Source: Nocardioides campestrisoli (GTDB taxonomy: Bacteria; Actinomycetota; Actinomycetes; Propionibacteriales; Nocardioidaceae). From it: DNA of 64,000 nt. This document shows, in pieces, positions 1 to 14,128 of the stretch (the stretch's first letter is position 1; the number at the start of each line of letters is the position of its first letter). The DNA lies in NCBI RefSeq assembly GCF_013624435.2, contig NZ_CP061768.1, positions 1,952,001-2,016,000 of the forward strand. Reading direction: 5' to 3'. The position numbers and the translations under genes are program-made. The notes below the pieces were generated by a model, which saw only the letters and a list, made by a program, of their open reading frames with translations, did not search any database and was not told the origin of the DNA.

Positions 1-2155
<2,155 letters not shown>

Positions 2156-2373
2156 CAACACCGTACAAAACCACTCAACGGTGACAAGCACCACTGCGCA
2201 CAACAAAAGAGCACAAGCTGCCCGCGTCCACTAACCAGTTCCCAACCAACAAACCACCACGAACTGTGGGGGCGATGGTTTCTGCGAACACACAACACAA
2301 CAATGAGCTTGGCCCCACCCAGCACCCAACCCACACACACGTGGGCTGGTGATGCGGGTGGGAGACCACAAGA
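2156..2373 (+). other. 23S-5S intergenic transcribed spacer
   Basis: A 218-base spacer between the 23S and 5S genes. It is noticeably rich in A and C (for example runs of caacaaa and ccacacacac) compared with flanking coding DNA. I see no tRNA and no convincing reading frame in it. It should be co-transcribed with the rRNAs and removed during processing. Confidence 0.75.
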
Positions 2374-2491
2374 GTTACGGCGGCCATAGCGAAAGGGAAA
2401 CACCCGGTCCCATCCCGAACCCGGAAGTTAAGCCTTTCAGCGCCGATGGTACTGCAACCGAGAGGTTGTGGGAGAGTAGGACGCCGCCGGA
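2374..2491 (+). rRNA. rrf: 5S ribosomal RNA
   Basis: The sequence begins gttacggcggccatagcg and contains the hallmark block cccggtcccatcccgaacc followed by ggaagttaagcc. It ends in a segment (gtaggacgccgccgg) that pairs with the 5' end. The length of about 118 bases is normal. It follows the 23S gene in the usual 23S-spacer-5S order and precedes a strong hairpin. Confidence 0.95.
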
Positions 2492-2500
2492 CAACACTTA

Positions 2501-2533
2501 GAAGAGGGACCACCCCATGGGCGGTCCCTCTTC
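2501..2533 (+). terminator. rRNA operon terminator hairpin
   Basis: An 11-bp perfect stem (gaagagggacc / ggtccctcttc) encloses an 11-base loop starting 10 bases after the 5S gene. A short pyrimidine-rich tail follows rather than a long T run, as is common in high-GC actinobacteria. It probably ends the rRNA operon and separates it from the convergent DUF1015 gene. Confidence 0.85.
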
Positions 2534-2624
2534 GCATTTCACCACCAAGCGGGGCTCGTCAGGTCACGTGAGCGGGACGGTCTGCTGGTCGTCCCAGTAC
2601 CCCTGGCTCCCTTCGGGAACGTGC

Positions 2625-3758
2625 CTACTCCGGGACGGCGCGCATGAACACCCCGAAGCTCGGCTTCGGCTGGAAGGACGTCGCCTTCTCCGGGAGGAGG
2701 CGGCCGGCGGTCGTAGCGTGTTCGAGCTGCTCGAGGTGGGGCGCCGGGAGGAGGACCGCGAGCGCCGTGGAGCGTTGGACCTCGACCAGGGCCTCCTCCA
2801 CCGAGTGGCGATAGCCCACCGTGAGGGTCCCGCGTACAGCGAGACGCGCGAGGACATCTTCGTGCAGGTGGGCCACGTCCGGCCCTCCGGTGCAGTCATG
2901 CTCCACCGTGTGCCATCTTCGACCGTCCGTGAGGACCCAGGTGCCGGGTCCCAGCACGGCCACGGCGTGCTCGCGGTCGCGCGGGACGACCTTGCCGCCC
3001 GCAGCCTCCGCAGCGGCACACACCTCGTCCAGGGAGACGCCGGAGAGGATCCGGTGGATGGGACCGAGGAAGAGCGGGGTGTCGTCGTGGTCCACGACCA
3101 TGGCGAGACCGTGGTCCCACCCGGTCCCAGGGTGCTGCTGCTGGAGGCGCAGATACGCCTCGAAGCGGTGGTGGCCGTCCGCCAGCAGGAGCCGGTCCAA
3201 CGAGTCGCGCCCGAGCAGGGCGACCTGGTCCGGATCGGTGATCCGCCACTGCCGGTGGTGCTGGCCGGTGCGGTCGGTGAGCTCGTGGTCCGGTGCGCCC
3301 GAGGCGATCGTCGACAGCAGCGCGCGGCTCTGCGCGGTACCGCGGTGCACCAGCAGGATCGGAGCGGGGTTGAGCGCGAGCTCGCTCATCCGGCGGGCCA
3401 GGTCGTCGGCCTGGTCGGGGTGGATCGCCTCGTGGGGCAGGACCGCACGGTCGCTCAGCGACGTCCCTCGCGTGGAGAGATCAAGGGCACCGACGAGACC
3501 GCGCACGGTGATTCCCTGCACGGTGTACTCGTGCAGGTGGAGCGCCGGCTCGGGGTCTCGCGCCAGCCGTCCCTGCTGCTCCCACTCGGCCAGACGTCGC
3601 AGGGCCTGGCGGTAGGGTCGGCTCATGGGACGCAGAGCGCCCGGGTCGGCGACCTGGTCGGGGGCGAGCCGGAGGGCCCGGAACGGATGCAGGCGAGCAG
3701 GTCGGGCAGGCGACTGAGGAACCGCGATGTCCCCGATCGTGCCCGCCTCATCAGTCAC
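2625..3758 (-). CDS. DUF1015 family protein
   Basis: A protein of about 377 residues that matches the DUF1015 family in layout. It has an N-terminal HPFRAL segment, a central LLADGHHRFEAYL motif (the most recognisable block of the family) and a C-terminal half ending SFGVFMRAVPE. The family's biochemical function is unknown. I chose the GTG at 3758 so that the PFRAL segment is retained; the ATG at 3626 would remove it, so the start is uncertain. The gene runs toward the rRNA operon and diverges from the HAD phosphatase at 3849. Much longer apparent extensions upstream are antisense to that phosphatase and were discarded. Confidence 0.8.
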   Translation of the reverse strand: MTDEAGTIGDIAVPQSPARPARLHPFRALRLAPDQVADPGALRPMSRPYRQALRRLAEWEQQGRLARDPEPALHLHEYTVQGITVRGLVGALDLSTRGTSLSDRAVLPHEAIHPDQADDLARRMSELALNPAPILLVHRGTAQSRALLSTIASGAPDHELTDRTGQHHRQWRITDPDQVALLGRDSLDRLLLADGHHRFEAYLRLQQQHPGTGWDHGLAMVVDHDDTPLFLGPIHRILSGVSLDEVCAAAEAAGGKVVPRDREHAVAVLGPGTWVLTDGRRWHTVEHDCTGGPDVAHLHEDVLARLAVRGTLTVGYRHSVEEALVEVQRSTALAVLLPAPHLEQLEHATTAGRLLPEKATSFQPKPSFGVFMRAVPE

Positions 3759-3848
3759 GACTGAATCGTAGGCATCCCACGCAACAGGCACCCGCGAATC
3801 GGCTGTGTGCCCGATCTTCGCCTGACCCGACCGGAAGGATCCCGCGCG

Positions 3849-4856
3849 ATGCTGCAAGAAGCCCCTCGGCCCCTGCTGGAAGCCCACGACCTGGTGATGT
3901 TCGACCTGGACGGGGTCGTCTACATCGGCGAGGAGGCGGTAGCGGGAGTCCCCGCACGGCTGGTGCGGTTGCAGGAGTCCGGCGTACGGGTCGCGTTCGT
4001 CACCAACAACGCCTCGCGCACGCCCGAGGAGGTCGCCGCCCGGTTGCAGTCGATGCAGGTCCAGGCGAGCCCGCAGGACGTGGTGACGTCGGCGCAAGCG
4101 GCGTCGTCGGTCCTGGTGGAGCGATTCGGTACCGGGGCCGGGGTGCTGGTCCTCGGCGGTCCGGGACTCTGGGAAGCCACCCGCGCTGCCGGTCTCGTGC
4201 CTCTGGACCCGTCGAGCACGCCGGACCAGGCCTCCGCGCTGGTCACCGGCTACGGGCCCGACGTGCTCTGGCGCGAGGTGATGCGGGTCGCGGTCGCGGT
4301 CCGCGACGGTCTCCCGTGGGTCGCCAGCAACACGGACATGACCATCCCCACGGCGTTCGGGGTGGCACCGGGCCACGGTGTCCAGGTGCGGATGCTCGAG
4401 GAGTTCACCGGTGTCAGCCCGGTGGTGGCCGGCAAACCGGCGGCTCCGCTGCTGGAGGAGACGGTGGCTCGGGTGGGCGGGACGAGCCCGCTGATGGTGG
4501 GGGACCGGTTGGACACCGACATCGCCGGCGCGCGTGCGCTGGGGCTCCCCTCGCTGCTGGTCCTCACCGGGGTGACGGGGCTCTCGGAGCTCGTCTCGGC
4601 GACGGCCGAGCACCGTCCGACGTTCGTGGCACCGACCCTGGAGGGGCTCTTCGAGCCGCACCCGGTACCCACGGCGGAGGGCGAGGGATTCGGGCTCGGC
4701 GGCTGGCACGGCCAGGTACGGGCCGGGGCGCTGACCATGGAGGGTGCAGGCAGCGAGGCGGACTGGTGGCGCACCGTCGCCGTCACGGCCTGGCAGCACG
4801 CGGACGCGACCGGCGAGGTGGCGGAGACCACGGGCCTGTGTCCGCCCTCCCCGTGA
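3849..4856 (+). CDS. HAD-superfamily hydrolase, class IIA (NagD/PGP-like)
   Basis: A 335-residue HAD phosphatase. Motif I is FDLDGVVYIG near residues 18-27 with the nucleophile Asp19. Motif II is FVTNNAS near residue 55. The C-terminal motif is MVGDRLDTDIAGA, the Mg2+-binding loop. The layout is that of p-nitrophenyl phosphatase/NagD (class IIA cap). The likely reaction is dephosphorylation of a small sugar phosphate or phosphoglycolate-type metabolite; the substrate cannot be told from sequence. The ATG at 3849 is preceded by a ggaagg ribosome-binding site. It is the first gene of the tlyA-nadK-recN cluster, as Rv1692 is in mycobacteria. Confidence 0.88.
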   Translation: MLQEAPRPLLEAHDLVMFDLDGVVYIGEEAVAGVPARLVRLQESGVRVAFVTNNASRTPEEVAARLQSMQVQASPQDVVTSAQAASSVLVERFGTGAGVLVLGGPGLWEATRAAGLVPLDPSSTPDQASALVTGYGPDVLWREVMRVAVAVRDGLPWVASNTDMTIPTAFGVAPGHGVQVRMLEEFTGVSPVVAGKPAAPLLEETVARVGGTSPLMVGDRLDTDIAGARALGLPSLLVLTGVTGLSELVSATAEHRPTFVAPTLEGLFEPHPVPTAEGEGFGLGGWHGQVRAGALTMEGAGSEADWWRTVAVTAWQHADATGEVAETTGLCPPSP

Positions 4857-4885
4857 CGTCGGTGCCGACCGGTAACCTCAGGTCC

Positions 4886-5140
4886 ATGAGCGAGAACACC
4901 GTGGGTGAAGGGCCGTCCGGTCCTGGCGAGACGCCGACGACGGAGCGTCGTCCGGCGGCCACCGAGAGGGTGGGCGTCCCCGCGGTGGATGCGGTGCTCG
5001 AGGAGATCGAGTCCGTGGGCGACCTGCCCGTCGCGGACCAGGTCGCCGTCTACGAGCGTGCCCACGAGCAGCTGCGACGCGCCCTGGAGACCCCTGCTGC
5101 CGGTCCGGCGGACGTCGCGCGCGCCGTGGCCGGGGCCTGA
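4886..5140 (+). CDS. small conserved actinobacterial protein upstream of tlyA
   Basis: An 84-residue acidic protein with a low-complexity N-terminal half (Gly, Pro, Thr, Glu) and a helical C-terminal half (approximately residues 34-75, from VDAVLEEIESVGDLP to RALETP). A small gene occupies the same place between the HAD phosphatase and tlyA in other actinobacteria (Rv1693 in M. tuberculosis). Its function is unknown. The stop lies 7 bases before the tlyA start, so the two are probably co-translated. The ATG at 4886 is the best start because the reading frame upstream is antisense-like sequence inside the phosphatase gene. Confidence 0.72.
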   Translation: MSENTVGEGPSGPGETPTTERRPAATERVGVPAVDAVLEEIESVGDLPVADQVAVYERAHEQLRRALETPAAGPADVARAVAGA

Positions 5141-5147
5141 GGTCCCC

Positions 5148-5981
5148 GTGCCGCCGCGTCGCCTTCGACTGGACCAGGAGCTCGTACGCCGAGGCCTGGC
5201 CCGTTCCCGCGAGCACGCCAGCGCACTGGTCGGCGAGGGCCGGGTCAAGGTCGCCGGGGTCGTCGCCTCCAAGCCGGCCACCGGGGTGACCACGGACGTC
5301 GCACTGCTGGTGACGCAGGACCCGGACCGGCCGGACTACGCCTCCCGGGGAGGACACAAGCTGGCCGGCGCGCTCGAGGCGTTCGCTCCGCACGGCCTCA
5401 CGGCGGAGGGGAAGCGGTGCCTGGATGCCGGCGCCTCCACCGGTGGCTTCACCGACGTCCTGCTCCGGGCCGGTGCCAGGCAGGTGCTGGCGGTCGACGT
5501 CGGCTACGGCCAGCTCGTCTGGGCCCTGCGGCAGGACCCCCGGGTCGAGGTGCACGACCGCACCAACATCCGCGACCTCGATCTCGACCTGGTGGGCGAG
5601 CCGGTCGACCTGGTGGTCGGCGACCTCTCGTTCATCTCCCTGACGCTGGTGCTGGACGCGCTGCTCTCGGTGACCTCGCCCGACGGTGAGCTGGCGCTGA
5701 TGGTCAAGCCCCAGTTCGAGGTCGGCAAGGACCGCGTCGGCCGGGGAGGGGTCGTCCGCGACCTGGCCCTCCGGGCCGAGGCGGTGGAGAAGGTGGCCGC
5801 CGAGGCGGCCGCCCGGGGCTGGGGTGCGGTGGCCGTGACCACCAGCCCGCTGCCCGGTCCCTCGGGGAACGTGGAGTTCTTCCTGCTGCTGCGCCGCGGG
5901 CCAGCGCAGATCGGACCGTCCGAGATCCGTGCCGAGGTCGAGCGGAGCGCCTCGCTGGGAGCGCCCGGTGAGAAGGAGTGA
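5148..5981 (+). CDS. tlyA: TlyA family rRNA (cytidine-2'-O)-methyltransferase
   Basis: A 277-residue protein with an N-terminal S4 RNA-binding domain (about residues 3-62, starting RRLRLDQELVRRGLARSRE). An RrmJ-like methyltransferase domain follows, with the SAM-binding motif CLDAGASTGGFTD and the downstream VGDLSFISL and VKPQFE motifs. TlyA enzymes 2'-O-methylate 16S and 23S rRNA, which in mycobacteria affects susceptibility to capreomycin and viomycin. The start is the GTG at 5148, just after the preceding stop. The stop overlaps the earliest possible nadK start, which suggests coupling. Confidence 0.95.
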   Translation: MPPRRLRLDQELVRRGLARSREHASALVGEGRVKVAGVVASKPATGVTTDVALLVTQDPDRPDYASRGGHKLAGALEAFAPHGLTAEGKRCLDAGASTGGFTDVLLRAGARQVLAVDVGYGQLVWALRQDPRVEVHDRTNIRDLDLDLVGEPVDLVVGDLSFISLTLVLDALLSVTSPDGELALMVKPQFEVGKDRVGRGGVVRDLALRAEAVEKVAAEAAARGWGAVAVTTSPLPGPSGNVEFFLLLRRGPAQIGPSEIRAEVERSASLGAPGEKE

Positions 5982-5983
5982 GC

Positions 5984-7000
5984 GTGGCTGATGAGACCGC
6001 ACCTGAGACGCGCAGGGTGCTCCTGCTGACCCACACGGGACGCCGCGAGGCCAGGGACGTCGCCTGCGAGCTCGTGGAGGCGCTGACCCGGCACGGCATC
6101 ATCGTCCGGCTGCTCGCCGACGAGGCCTCGGAGCTGCTGATGGACCCAGCCTCGTTCACACCGCCGCTCGAGCTCGTCGACGAGGGCGAGGAACGGCCGG
6201 GGGAGGGCTGCGAGCTCGCCCTGGTGCTCGGCGGCGACGGCACGATCCTGCGGGCCGCGGAGCTCACCTACGAGACCGGGACCCCGTTGCTCGGGGTCAA
6301 CCTGGGGCACGTCGGGTTCCTCGCCGAGGCGGAGGTCGACGACGTCTCCTCGACCATCGACGCGGTCGTGCAGCGCAGGTACACCACCGAGGAGCGGCTC
6401 ACCCTCGCGGTGAGCATCTTCGCCGACAAGGAGCTGGTGGCCACCACGTTCGCTCTCAACGAGGCGAGCGTGGAGAAGGCAGCCCGCGAGCGGATGATCG
6501 AGGTGGTCGTCGAGGTCGACGGACGTCCGCTCTCCCGGTGGGGCTGTGACGGCGTCGTCTGTGCCACGCCCACCGGGTCCACGGCGTACAACTTCAGCGC
6601 GGGCGGACCCGTGGTGTGGCCCGGCGTCGAGGCGCTGCTGATGGTGCCGATCTCCGCGCACGCGCTCTTCGCCCGGCCGATGGTCGTGGCACCCTCCTCG
6701 GTGATGGCCGTCGAGGTGCTCAGCGAGACCGAGGCCGCGGGCGTGCTGTGGTGCGACGGTCGGCGCACGGTCGACCTGGCGCCCGGGGCGCGGATCGAGA
6801 TCCGGCGCGGGGACCGTCCGGTCCGCCTCGCCCGACTGCACGAGGCGCCGTTCACCGACCGCCTGGTCGCGAAGTTCGGCCTCTCGGTGGAGGGGTGGCG
6901 TGGCTCGGCGGACCGGCGGCGCCGCCAGCTGGCGCACCAGTCGGAGGACTCCGGGGATACCGGGGACTCAGGGGACATGGAGAGGGACCAGGATGCTTGA
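5984..7000 (+). CDS. nadK: NAD kinase
   Basis: A protein of about 338 residues that phosphorylates NAD to NADP. The diagnostic GGDGTILRAAEL motif lies near residues 84-95 and is followed by GVNLGHVGFLAE. The second conserved block is TPTGSTAYNFSAGGP. A GTG at 5978 overlaps the tlyA stop. I prefer the GTG at 5984 because it sits five bases after the agaaggag Shine-Dalgarno sequence. The C-terminal tail is a low-complexity Gly/Asp/Ser stretch beyond the family core. The gene lies between tlyA and recN, the standard actinobacterial order. Confidence 0.95.
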   Translation: MADETAPETRRVLLLTHTGRREARDVACELVEALTRHGIIVRLLADEASELLMDPASFTPPLELVDEGEERPGEGCELALVLGGDGTILRAAELTYETGTPLLGVNLGHVGFLAEAEVDDVSSTIDAVVQRRYTTEERLTLAVSIFADKELVATTFALNEASVEKAARERMIEVVVEVDGRPLSRWGCDGVVCATPTGSTAYNFSAGGPVVWPGVEALLMVPISAHALFARPMVVAPSSVMAVEVLSETEAAGVLWCDGRRTVDLAPGARIEIRRGDRPVRLARLHEAPFTDRLVAKFGLSVEGWRGSADRRRRQLAHQSEDSGDTGDSGDMERDQDA

Positions 7001-8792
7001 GGAGATCAGGATCCGGTCGCTGGGCGTCATCGAGTCCTCCACGCTGGAGCTCGGGCCCGGCCTCACGGTGATCACCGGTGAGACCGGCGCCGGCAAGACC
7101 ATGGTCGTCACGGCCCTGGGCCTGCTGCTGGGCGGGCGCGCCGACAGTGGCGCGGTCCGCACCGGGGCCGCGACCGCCCGCGTCGAGGGCGTCGTCGACG
7201 TCCGGACGCTCGAGGCGTTCGCCGACGAGGTGCTGGAGGCCGGGGGAGAGGTGGAGGACGGGCGGGTGGTGCTGGCCCGCAACATCTCCGCCGAAGGCCG
7301 ATCCCGCGCCTGGGTCGGCGGTGCCGGGGTCCCGGCCGCCAAGCTCGCCTCGGTCGCGGAGCCGTTGGTCGCCGTGCACGGGCAGTCGGACCAGCACCGG
7401 CTGCTGCGCCCTGCTGCGCAGCGCGAGGCGCTCGACCGCTTCGGCGGAGAGCCGGTAGCCGCGCTGCTCGGTCGCTACCGTGCGGTGCACGACGAGCTGC
7501 ACACCGTCGAACGGCGCCTCCACGAGGTCGTCTCCTCAGCCCGGGAGCGGGCGCGGGAGGCGGCTCAGCTGCGGCACGCCCTGGAGGAGATCGAGTCGGT
7601 CTCGCCGGAGTCCGGGGAGGACGTCGCCCTCGCCGCGGAGGAGACCAGGCTCGGCTTCGCCGACACCCTGCGTACCGCCGCGGAGACGGCCCGTGAGTCC
7701 CTCTCCAGCGACCAGGGGTCCCCGGACGCGCTGGCCACCGTCTCGGCCGCGCGTGCGGCCCTGGAGGGGGTGCGGGAGCACGACGCCGAGGCCGGGCAGC
7801 TCGCCGACCGCCTCGCCGAGCTCTCCTACCTGCTCTCGGACCTCGCCGCCGACGTGGCGTCGTACGCCTCTCGCCTGGAGACCGACCCGCTGCGCCTGGC
7901 CTCGGTCAGCGAGCGGCGTGCCGCGCTGCTCGGGCTCACCCGCAAGTACGGCGAGAGCATCGACGAGGTGCTGGAGTGGTCCCGTGTCTCGGCGATGCGC
8001 CTGGTCGAGCTCGAGGACACCGACGACACCATCAGCGCACTGCGTGCCGAGCAGGTCGAGCTGCGGCGCAAGCTCGCCGCGATCGCCTCGGAGCTCTCCG
8101 CCGCGCGTCAGGAGGCCGCCGCGCGGCTCGGGCAGAAGGTCACCGAGGAGCTGACGCTGCTCGCCATGCCGCACGCCACGCTGGAGATCCAGGTCTCGCA
8201 GCAGGAGGTGGGTGCCGACGACCGCGCGGCTGCTGAGGCGGGCGGCCGCGACGCGGCGGGGACGCCGGACGGGGCCGTCGCCCCGGGGGCGCCGCTCGAG
8301 GTCGACGGGCGACTGCTGCGCTACACCACCACCGGGGTCGACGAGGTCGAGCTGTTGCTGGCGGCCAACGCGGGCATGCGGGCACGTCCCCTGGACAAGG
8401 GCGCCTCGGGCGGCGAGCTCTCCCGGGTGATGCTGGCCGTCGAGGTCGCCCTGGCGGGTACCACCACGGTCCCCACCTTCGTCTTCGACGAGGTGGACGC
8501 CGGCGTGGGTGGCCGGGCGGCGATCGAGATCGGCCGACGGCTGGCGCAGCTGGCCCGCAACGCCCAGGTCCTGGTGGTCACCCACCTGCCGCAGGTCGCG
8601 GCCTTCGCCGACCGGCACATCGTGGTGGCGAAGTCGAGCGACGGGTCGGTCACCACCTCCGGGCTGACCTCGCTGAGCGCCTCGGAGCGTGAGCGCGAGC
8701 TGTCCCGGATGCTGGCCGGCCTGGACGACTCCGACACCGCGCTGGCGCACGCTCGCGAGCTGCTGGAGACCGCCCGGGGTGCGACGCGCTGA
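6993..8792 (+). CDS. recN: DNA repair protein RecN
   Basis: A 599-residue SMC-like ATPase that helps repair double-strand breaks. The Walker A motif GETGAGKT is at residues 29-36. A long coiled-coil middle follows, rich in Glu, Arg and Ala. The C-terminal ABC signature lies at KGASGGELSRVMLAVE, the Walker B motif is FVFDEVDAGVGG, and the H-loop is VTHLPQVAA. The length is normal for the family. The ATG at 6993 overlaps the nadK stop by 8 bases and follows a ggacc-agg purine-rich stretch. The linker between coiled coils around residues 400-430 is an Ala/Gly-rich insertion. Confidence 0.96.
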   Translation: MLEEIRIRSLGVIESSTLELGPGLTVITGETGAGKTMVVTALGLLLGGRADSGAVRTGAATARVEGVVDVRTLEAFADEVLEAGGEVEDGRVVLARNISAEGRSRAWVGGAGVPAAKLASVAEPLVAVHGQSDQHRLLRPAAQREALDRFGGEPVAALLGRYRAVHDELHTVERRLHEVVSSARERAREAAQLRHALEEIESVSPESGEDVALAAEETRLGFADTLRTAAETARESLSSDQGSPDALATVSAARAALEGVREHDAEAGQLADRLAELSYLLSDLAADVASYASRLETDPLRLASVSERRAALLGLTRKYGESIDEVLEWSRVSAMRLVELEDTDDTISALRAEQVELRRKLAAIASELSAARQEAAARLGQKVTEELTLLAMPHATLEIQVSQQEVGADDRAAAEAGGRDAAGTPDGAVAPGAPLEVDGRLLRYTTTGVDEVELLLAANAGMRARPLDKGASGGELSRVMLAVEVALAGTTTVPTFVFDEVDAGVGGRAAIEIGRRLAQLARNAQVLVVTHLPQVAAFADRHIVVAKSSDGSVTTSGLTSLSASERERELSRMLAGLDDSDTALAHARELLETARGATR

Positions 8793-8844
8793 GGCGAGCG
8801 TGGTCCCCGGGTGGGCGGGGCCGTCCTGACACCATGGTTCGGCC

Positions 8845-10028
8845 ATGAAGTTTGCGACCAGGAACCGTCCCACACCCGCCCTCCCGGGCGTCGCGGGCAC
8901 CGTCCGCGCCGACCGGCGTACCCGACGGCTGCTGCCCCGGCTCCGTCCCGGCGACCTTGCCCTGATCGACCACGTCGACCTCGACCGAGCGACCGCGCAG
9001 GCCCTCGTCGACGCCGAGGTCGGAGCGGTGCTCAACGCCTCCGCGATGATCTCCGGTCGCTACCCCAACCTGGGTCCGGCGGTGCTGGCCGCGGCGGGCA
9101 TCCCCATGGTCGACCTCCTCGGCCCCGAGCTGTTCGTCCGGGTCAAGGACGGAGCCGCTGCCCGACTGGTCGACGACGCGCTGGTGCTGGGCGAGGAGAC
9201 GGTCCTCACCGGCCGGCTCCTGGACGCCGACGCGATCGCCGAGCAGCTCGACGACGCACGCCAGGGCCTGGCCCACCAGCTGGAGAGCTTCACCCACAAC
9301 AGCAGCGAGTTCCTCCGCCGCGAGCAGGACCTGCTCCTGCACGGGCAGGGGGTGCCGCTGCCCAGCACCAGCTTCACCGACCGCGCAGTGGTCGTGGTGG
9401 CGCCCGGCGCCGACCACGAGGCCGAGCTCCGGCTGGTCCGGCGCTTCGTCAAGGAGATGCGGCCGGTGCTCGTGGGGATCGACTCGGGCGCGGACGTCCT
9501 GCTCGCCCAGGGCATGGAGCCCGACGTGGTGGTCGTCTCCGCCGCCGAGGAGCAGCGCCCCTCGGCCAAGGCGCTGCGCGCCGCCACGGACGTGGTGGTC
9601 CGGGTCGATCGGGGCGCCTCGAGCGCGGTGACCGAGTCGTTCTCCAAGCTGGGCCTGCGGCCGCTGCGCTTCGAGTCCTCGGCCACCGCCGAGGACGCCG
9701 CCCTGATCCTCGCCGACGCGGGGCACGCCTCGCTGATCGTCGGGGTCGGGATGCACGCGACCCTCACCGACTTCCTGGACCGGCAGAACGCCGGCATCGC
9801 CAGCACCTACCTGACCCGGCTCAAGCTGGGACCCAAGCTGGTGGACGCCACCGCCGTCCCCACGCTCTACTCCGGTCGGGTCCGACCGCGTGACCTCTTC
9901 ACCGTCGGGCTGGTCGGCCTCCTCGCCCTCTTCGCCGCCATCGGGACCACCCCCGTGGGGCAGGAGTGGGCCGAGGCCTTCGCCTCGTCCACCGGTGACC
10001 TCGTCGACTACCTGCAGGGAATCTTCTC

Positions 10029-10032
<4 letters not shown>
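8845..10032 (+). CDS. steA: SteA-like cytokinetic ring protein
   Basis: A 395-residue protein resembling SteA of corynebacteria and mycobacterial Rv1697. It carries a cytosolic, thiamine-pyrophosphokinase-like fold and, near residues 351-370, a C-terminal membrane segment (FTVGLVGLLALFAAIG). SteA and its membrane partner SteB take part in septal cell-wall synthesis in Corynebacterium. A conserved SAMISGRYPNLGP block lies near residue 65. The stop overlaps the steB start in a GTGA junction, consistent with a two-gene functional unit. Confidence 0.85.
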
Positions 10033-13192
<3,160 letters not shown>

Positions 13193-13206
<14 letters not shown>

Positions 13207-14128
13207 CCTGACCCCCGCCATCCGCAGCTACCTGGACCACCTCGGGGTCGAGCGCGGCCTGGCCGCCAACACCCTCTCGTCGTACCGGCGCGACCTGCGG
13301 CGGTACGCCGAGTTCCTCGGCCACGAGGGCATCGAGCGGCTCGACCAGATCACGCACGAGACGGTGGCCTCTTTCCTGGTCCGGCTCCGCGAGGGGGACC
13401 AGGACCACCCCCCGCTCAGTGCCACCTCGGCAGCCCGGACGGTCGTCGCAGTCCGCGGGTTCCACAAGTTCGCGGTGCGTGACGGGCTGGCCTCCTCGGA
13501 CCCAGCCTCCGCGGTCCGCCCGCCGACCCCCACCAAGCGGCTGCCCAAGGCGCTGCCGCTCTCGGCCGTCGAGTCGCTGCTGGACGCCGCCGGGGCCGCC
13601 GGCACCCCGCTGGCCCTGCGGGACCGCGCGCTGCTGGAGCTGCTCTACGGCACCGGGGCCCGGATCTCCGAGGCGGTCGGCCTCGACGTCGACGACGTCG
13701 ACCGGGTCGAGGGCACCGTGCTGCTGCGCGGCAAGGGCAGCAAGGAGCGCCTGGTGCCGGTCGGCTCGTACGCGCTGGAGGCGGTCTCGGCGTACCTGAC
13801 CCGGGGGCGTCCCACCCTGAGCGAGGGCTCCTCCCCGGGACCGGGCGGCGCGCTCTTCCTCAACTCCCGCGGCGGCCGGCTCTCCCGGCAGAGCGCCTGG
13901 GCCGTGCTGGTCAAGGCCGCCGAGCGGGCCGGGGTCACCCAGGACGTCTCGCCGCACACCCTGCGGCACTCGTTCGCGACCCACCTGCTCGATGGCGGCG
14001 CCGACGTCCGCGTGGTCCAGGAGCTGCTCGGGCACGCCTCGGTGACCACCACCCAGATCTACACCCTGGTCACGGTCGACAACCTGCGCGAGGTCTTCGC
14101 GACCGCACACCCGCGGGCGAGGGCATGA
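13193..14128 (+). CDS. xerD: site-specific tyrosine recombinase XerD
   Basis: A 311-residue recombinase that resolves chromosome dimers at dif. The N-terminal SAM-like core-binding domain covers about residues 8-105 and the catalytic domain follows. The catalytic set is complete: Arg157 in GTGARISE, Lys181 in RGKGSKER, His255 and Arg258 in [12 protein letters not shown], His281 in [10 protein letters not shown] and Tyr290. The housekeeping location between the NUDIX gene and the segregation genes argues for XerD rather than a mobile-element integrase. The start overlaps the NUDIX stop by 14 bases, and the stop overlaps the next start (ATGA). Confidence 0.94.

Noticed and set aside
2625-4799. 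A 724-codon open frame on the minus strand covering the DUF1015 gene and far beyond
   Set aside because: Only the part downstream of about 3758 resembles a protein family. The remainder is low-complexity Arg/His/Pro sequence antisense to the HAD phosphatase, an effect of high GC content.
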